Assembly: GCA_020721025.1 (NCBI GenBank)
Contig: DYNO01000143.1
Span: 1-8,698, forward strand
Length of the DNA: 8,698 nt
From: Thiomargarita sp.
GTDB lineage: Bacteria > Pseudomonadota > Gammaproteobacteria > Beggiatoales > Beggiatoaceae
Direction: 5' to 3'
The notes below the pieces were generated by a model, which had not been told where the DNA came from, did not search any database, and saw nothing but the letters and a program-made list of their open reading frames with translations. A program made the position numbers and the translations under genes. The number at the start of each line of letters is the position of its first letter. Position 1 is the stretch's first letter. This document shows positions 5,729-8,698 of this stretch, one piece after another.

Positions 5729-5770
5729 GAGTCCCGCCGGATCGTGTCGTGGACTCCTACTTTCGTAGGA
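5729..5770. repeat. Two REP-like hairpins
   Basis: GAGTCC (5729-5734) pairs with GGACTC (5751-5756) around a 16-base G+C-rich loop. Overlapping its end, TCCTAC-TTTC-GTAGGA (5755-5770) is a 6-base-pair hairpin with a 4-base loop. The second matches the general form of common intergenic REP-like repeats (a short stem closed over TTTC or GAAA). The two stems share bases 5755-5756, so only one can form fully at a time. Confidence 0.45.
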
Positions 5771-5817
5771 ACAAGCTTGATAGTCTTAACAACTATATCT
5801 GTTTATGTTGTTAAATC

Positions 5818-5900
5818 ATGGGACTACGTTTGTAAACAATGTCATCATAGGCTTGGTTCTCGCCGTAAAACACATTGGTTTTTTATAAAACGTAGTCCAT
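5818..5900. repeat. 83-base foldback (long imperfect hairpin)
   Basis: The outer arms ATGG(G)ACTACGTTT (5818-5831) and AAACGTAGTCCAT (5888-5900) are perfect reverse complements apart from one extra G. Pairing resumes inside between AACAATGT (5835-5842) and ACATTGGTT (5872-5880). The tip holds GGC..GCC (5850-5864). It could be a small inserted element, an RNA structure in the accB leader, or a terminator-like barrier between aroQ and accB; the T-run lies inside the 3' arm and not after it, which argues against a standard terminator. Confidence 0.5.
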
Positions 5901-6020
5901 TACTATATGCTTAATACTTAAAATACAACATTAAACTGGTTGTAATATGTAACAAACTATTGTGAATGATAACAAAATCTAGTGATAGTTGTCAACCCAC
6001 CACGAATTCGAGATAGAAGT

Positions 6021-6473
6021 ATGGATATCCGTAAAATAAAAAAACTCATTGATTTATTACAAACCTCCGATGTCGCTGAGATTGAAATTCGCGAAGGCGA
6101 AGAATCCGTTAGAATTAGCCGTTATAGCAGTGTCATGCCACAACAATTGACCTTGCCACAACCGGCAGCCGTTTATAATCAACCGATTGTCACCACCACA
6201 GTTCCCAATACTCCTGCTGAACCAGTTGTCGATATCAAGGGACAGATGGTGACCTCGCCGATGGTCGGGATTTTTTATCGCTCCGCCTCGCCCACCTCAA
6301 AACCCTTTGTCGAAGAAGGGCAACAGGTGAACGAAGGCGACACGCTGTGCATCATCGAAGCGATGAAAATTCTCAATCAAATCACCGCAGAAAAAGCGGG
6401 TGTGGTGCGTAAAGTCTTGGTTGAAAACGGCGCGCCTGTCGAATATGGGCAACCTTTATTTGTCATCGAGTGA
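6021..6473 (+). CDS. accB: Biotin carboxyl carrier protein of acetyl-CoA carboxylase
   Basis: The product is 150 residues from ATG 6021. The N-terminus MDIRKIKKLIDLL matches the family almost residue for residue, so the upstream in-frame ATG at 5982 is rejected. AccB carries CO2 on biotin between AccC and the AccA/AccD transferase in the first step of fatty acid synthesis. An N-terminal segment (1-35, ending GEESVRISR) that mediates assembly with AccC is followed by a Pro/Gln/Thr-rich linker (36-72). The biotinyl domain (about 73-150) has the target Lys116 in EAMK (113-116) and the thumb loop SASPTSKPF (88-96) typical of AccB. The residue after the lysine is Ile where Met is usual; the EAMK core is intact. 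The stop is 10 bases before the accC start, so the two form an operon. No strong ribosome site is visible. Confidence 0.97.
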   Translation: MDIRKIKKLIDLLQTSDVAEIEIREGEESVRISRYSSVMPQQLTLPQPAAVYNQPIVTTTVPNTPAEPVVDIKGQMVTSPMVGIFYRSASPTSKPFVEEGQQVNEGDTLCIIEAMKILNQITAEKAGVVRKVLVENGAPVEYGQPLFVIE

Positions 6474-6483
6474 GGTAAGCCTA

Positions 6484-7836
6484 ATGTTGTCTAAAATGTT
6501 GTCAAAAATTGTAATTGCCAATCGCGGCGAAATTGCGCTACGAATTTTACGAGCATGTCGCGAATTGGGTATCAAAACCGTTGCTGTCCACTCTACCGTT
6601 GACCGAGATTTAAAACATGTACGTCTTGCCGATGAATCGGTGTGCATTGGACCGCCCCAATCAAATCAAAGCTATTTGAACATTCCCGCGGTGATCAGTG
6701 CTGCGGAGGTGACGGATGCGGTCGCAATTCATCCCGGCTATGGTTTTTTATCCGAAAATGCCGATTTTGCCGAACAAGTGGAAAAAAGCGGTTTTATTTT
6801 CATTGGTCCCCGTCCGGACACCATTCGCTTGATGGGCGACAAAATTTCTGCAATCAACGCAATGAAAACGGCGGGAATTCCCTGCGTTCCCGGCTCCGAC
6901 GGACATTTGACCGAAGATGACGCACTCAATTTCCAACTGGCACGCGACATCGGCTACCCCGTGATTATCAAGGCAGCAGGCGGCGGTGGCGGGCGAGGAA
7001 TGCGAGTCGTGCACAGCGAAGCCACATTACACAGTGCCATTGCATTAACCCGTGCTGAAGCCCTGTCCGCGTTCAGCAATGATCAAGTCTATATGGAAAA
7101 ATTTCTTGAAAATCCACGTCATATCGAATTTCAAGTATTGGCAGATGAACACGGCAACGCAATTCACTTGGGAGAACGGGATTGCTCCATGCAACGGCGG
7201 CATCAAAAAATCATCGAAGAATCGCCCGCGCCCGGTTTAAGTCGCACCATACGCAACAAAATGGGTGAATTATGCGCCCAAGCCTGTCAAAATATTGGTT
7301 ATCGTGGCGCAGGAACGTTTGAATTTTTATATGAAAATGGCGAATTTTACTTCATTGAAATGAACACACGGGTACAAGTCGAACACCCAGTGACCGAATT
7401 GGTGACCGGTATCGACATCGTGCGAGAACAATTGATGATTGCCGCGGGCGAACCGTTGGGCTATCAACAAAAAGAAGTGCATTTTCAAGGTCATGCGATT
7501 GAGTGTCGGATTAATGCCGAAGACCCGGATACTTTTTTACCTTGTCCGGGTAATATCACGCGCTATCATGCCCCTGGTGGACCGGGAATTCGAGTTGATA
7601 CGCATATTTACAGCGGCTACTCCGTCCCTCCCTATTACGACTCCATGATTGGCAAGGTGATTACGCATGGTAGAACGCGAGAATCAGCCATTGCTCGGAT
7701 GCGGATTGCCCTCGATGAAATGATTGTCGATGGAATTAAAACCAATATTCCGTTACACCGTGATTTAATGGACGATGCCACATTTCAGACCGGTGGTTCA
7801 AACATTCACTACTTGGAAAAGAAATTGGGGCTGTGA
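6484..7836 (+). CDS. accC: Biotin carboxylase subunit of acetyl-CoA carboxylase
   Basis: The product is 450 residues, against about 449 in E. coli. AccC carboxylates the biotin on AccB using ATP and bicarbonate. The N-terminal domain begins KIVIANRGEIALRILRA; the ATP-grasp domain has Lys120, Lys163 and the Gly-rich loop GGGGGRG (166-172). His213, Lys242, Glu280, Glu292, Arg296 and Arg342 line up with the known catalytic and ATP-binding residues of E. coli AccC with an offset of +4. MNTRVQVEHPVTE (293-305) is the family signature, and the C-terminus NIHYLEKKLGL is complete. The offset comes from a duplicated start: the 12 bases from ATG 6484 are repeated at 6496 with one change, giving MLSKMLSK. 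GAGGT at 6472-6476, overlapping the accB stop, is seven bases from ATG 6484 and favours it over 6496. An accB-accC operon is clear. Confidence 0.97.
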   Translation: MLSKMLSKIVIANRGEIALRILRACRELGIKTVAVHSTVDRDLKHVRLADESVCIGPPQSNQSYLNIPAVISAAEVTDAVAIHPGYGFLSENADFAEQVEKSGFIFIGPRPDTIRLMGDKISAINAMKTAGIPCVPGSDGHLTEDDALNFQLARDIGYPVIIKAAGGGGGRGMRVVHSEATLHSAIALTRAEALSAFSNDQVYMEKFLENPRHIEFQVLADEHGNAIHLGERDCSMQRRHQKIIEESPAPGLSRTIRNKMGELCAQACQNIGYRGAGTFEFLYENGEFYFIEMNTRVQVEHPVTELVTGIDIVREQLMIAAGEPLGYQQKEVHFQGHAIECRINAEDPDTFLPCPGNITRYHAPGGPGIRVDTHIYSGYSVPPYYDSMIGKVITHGRTRESAIARMRIALDEMIVDGIKTNIPLHRDLMDDATFQTGGSNIHYLEKKLGL

Positions 7837-8321
7837 TGGCGAAATTTCCCGTCACGCCCGCGATTCGACAATTGCGTCAAGAAAAAGTCGAATTTGACAA
7901 TCATCTCTACGAATATGAAGAAAAAGGCGGCACCAAAGTTTCCGCGCGTGAATTGCAAGTTGATGAATATGCAGTAATAAAAACGCTTGTCATGGAAGAT
8001 GAGCGCAAACAACCGTTGATCGTCCTGATGCATGGCAATCAACAAGTTTCAACTAAAAAATTAGCGCGGGATTTGAGCTTAAAAACAATTACGCCTTGCA
8101 CGCCAGAAGTTGCGGAAAAACATACCGGTTATCAAGTGGGTGGCACTTCGCCGTTTGGAACACGCAAAACTTTACCGATTTACGCCGAGAAAACAATTTT
8201 TGATTTATCAAGAATTTATATCAATGGTGGCAAACGTGGATTTTTGGTGAGTTTAACCTCCCAAGAATTGATGCGCGTGTTACAACCGGTTTTAATCGAA
8301 GTTGCCATCGACAATCATTAA
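7836..8321 (+). CDS. ybaK: YbaK/EbsC-type aminoacyl-tRNA deacylase (Cys-tRNA(Pro) hydrolase-like)
   Basis: The product is 161 residues, as in E. coli YbaK (159). YbaK-type enzymes clear cysteine mistakenly attached to tRNA(Pro) by prolyl-tRNA synthetase. The family features are VTPAIRQL at the N-terminus (6-13), the conserved Lys49 in VIKTLV, the signature GYQVGGTSPFG (98-108), and YINGGKRG (128-135). The first base of ATG 7836 is the last base of the accC stop TGA, so translational coupling is likely; a GTG one codon earlier (7833) is also possible. GGGG just before the start is a weak ribosome site. The more common neighbour after accC in gammaproteobacteria is prmA, so this arrangement is unusual. 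I cannot tell YbaK from the closely related EbsC by sight with full certainty. Confidence 0.92.
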   Translation: MAKFPVTPAIRQLRQEKVEFDNHLYEYEEKGGTKVSARELQVDEYAVIKTLVMEDERKQPLIVLMHGNQQVSTKKLARDLSLKTITPCTPEVAEKHTGYQVGGTSPFGTRKTLPIYAEKTIFDLSRIYINGGKRGFLVSLTSQELMRVLQPVLIEVAIDNH

Positions 8322-8454
8322 ACAGCTTTCCAATACTGCCTTGGTATTTACAAAAGACATATTGTTATAAATCCATGATAGGTGATACAGTATTATGCAA
8401 TAGAATCTAACTAAATGCAGCTAATTTGGTAACAGGAACGAACTCCCAAAGAGA

Positions 8455-8698
8455 TTATTTTTGCTTGATAACCAGTAGGGTGACATCATCTTGTAATTGG
8501 CATGTTCCAATATAACCGTATAATGTATCTAGAACAGCTTGTTGAATTTCTTCTGCACTTAGTTTCCAATATTTCTGGATCACTTCACATAATCGTTCAA
8601 TTCCAAACGGTTGATTTTCTTCATTAGTAGCTTCGGTAATCCCATCAGTATAGAACCGATTTGAAATCTTTAATACCAAGTGAAACAGGTCTATAACC
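8455..8698 (-). CDS. C-terminal end of a SpoIIE/PP2C-type serine phosphatase, cut by the window edge
   Basis: About 81 codons are visible, open to the right edge; the gene continues beyond it. The segment FYTDGITEATNEENQPFGIERL matches the end of PP2C-like SpoIIE/RsbU phosphatases, in which YTDGxTEA carries a metal-binding Asp. CQLQDDVTLLVIKQ near the end matches the final (D)D(V/I)TLLV motif with its second metal-binding Asp. Such domains dephosphorylate anti-sigma-factor antagonists or act as response-regulator outputs; the input domain is out of view. One oddity: the Gly-Asp pair usually found a few residues before YTDG is absent (the sequence reads LKISNRFYTDG), which hints at divergence or a small lesion. 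The short open frame starting at TTG 8679 is an artefact of the edge and not the real start. Confidence 0.75.
   Translation of the reverse strand, partial: VIDLFHLVLKISNRFYTDGITEATNEENQPFGIERLCEVIQKYWKLSAEEIQQAVLDTLYGYIGTCQLQDDVTLLVIKQK

Larger units (their letters stand above)
5614..6020. other. 407-base gap between aroQ and accB, filled with repeats and hairpins
   Basis: No coding frame here shows protein-family features; small frames at 5629-5814 and 5720-5914 look like chance. The gap contains in order the dispersed repeat (5650-5689), a hairpin pair (5729-5770) and a foldback structure (5818-5900). It must also contain the accB promoter unless aroQ transcripts read through, but I see no convincing -35/-10 pair. 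The decamer ACTATATGCT at 5902-5911 also occurs at 50-59, a second link between this gap and the window's left end. Confidence 0.6.

Noticed and set aside
5818..5900. tRNA-like or riboswitch RNA, because of the GGTTCTCGCC segment in a folded region
   Set aside because: No acceptor stem, anticodon arm or known riboswitch core can be drawn; the structure is a single long hairpin.
5982..6020. ATG at 5982 as start of accB
   Set aside because: The family N-terminus MDIRKIKKLI begins at 6021; the 13 extra residues match nothing in AccB.
6400..6483. In-frame upstream ATG at 6400 for accC
   Set aside because: It lies inside the accB coding region and would add 28 residues not found in AccC; ATG 6484 has a proper ribosome site.
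8332..8348. AATAC..GTATT hairpin after ybaK as terminator
   Set aside because: The stem is only five A/T-rich pairs with no T-run after it.

Overview
The window reads as a chromosomal segment of a moderately A+T-rich gammaproteobacterium. The FtsH, AccB, AccC, AroQ, YhfA-type OsmC and YdaL-type Smr proteins all look like enterobacterial and other gammaproteobacterial family members, and aroQ-accB-accC is the usual gammaproteobacterial order. The first gene encodes a secreted Gly/Tyr/Pro/Trp-rich protein that resembles the envelope proteins of intracellular sulfur globules. That points to a sulfur-oxidising lineage that stores sulfur, perhaps Thiotrichales (Beggiatoa/Thiothrix-like) or a purple sulfur bacterium. 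The taxon is an inference; no rRNA or other definitive marker is present.

Layout. Positions 1-307 hold a repeat-bearing leader with a plausible promoter and a good ribosome binding site for the sulfur-globule-type gene (308-772, +). A stem-loop terminator (805-848) separates it from a convergent smrA/ydaL-like gene (836-1381, -). After a 320-base divergent gap comes a yhfA-type osmC gene (1702-2127, +). This converges on ftsH (2278-4203, -) across a ~90-base imperfect palindrome. A gene-free stretch of about 960 bases (4204-5160) follows; it holds a 242-base inverted-repeat element (4669-4910) and fragments related to it. Then come aroQ (5161-5613, +), a 407-base gap filled with repeats and hairpins, accB (6021-6473, +), accC (6484-7836, +) and a ybaK-type deacylase gene overlapping accC by one base (7836-8321, +). 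The right edge cuts a minus-strand SpoIIE/PP2C-type phosphatase gene, of which only the C-terminal part is visible (8455-8698).

How the parts relate. accB and accC encode the biotin carrier and biotin carboxylase of acetyl-CoA carboxylase, and ybaK is probably co-transcribed with them. aroQ (shikimate pathway) normally sits just before accB, but here the two are pushed apart by inserted repeats. ftsH stands alone, without the usual upstream rlmE.

The coding content is mostly conserved housekeeping, and I see no convincing new multi-gene system. The parts that known genes do not explain are the intergenic repeats: a MITE/REPIN-like inverted repeat, a second palindrome family, and a perfectly conserved 25-base repeat shared between the leader of the sulfur-globule gene and the aroQ-accB gap.
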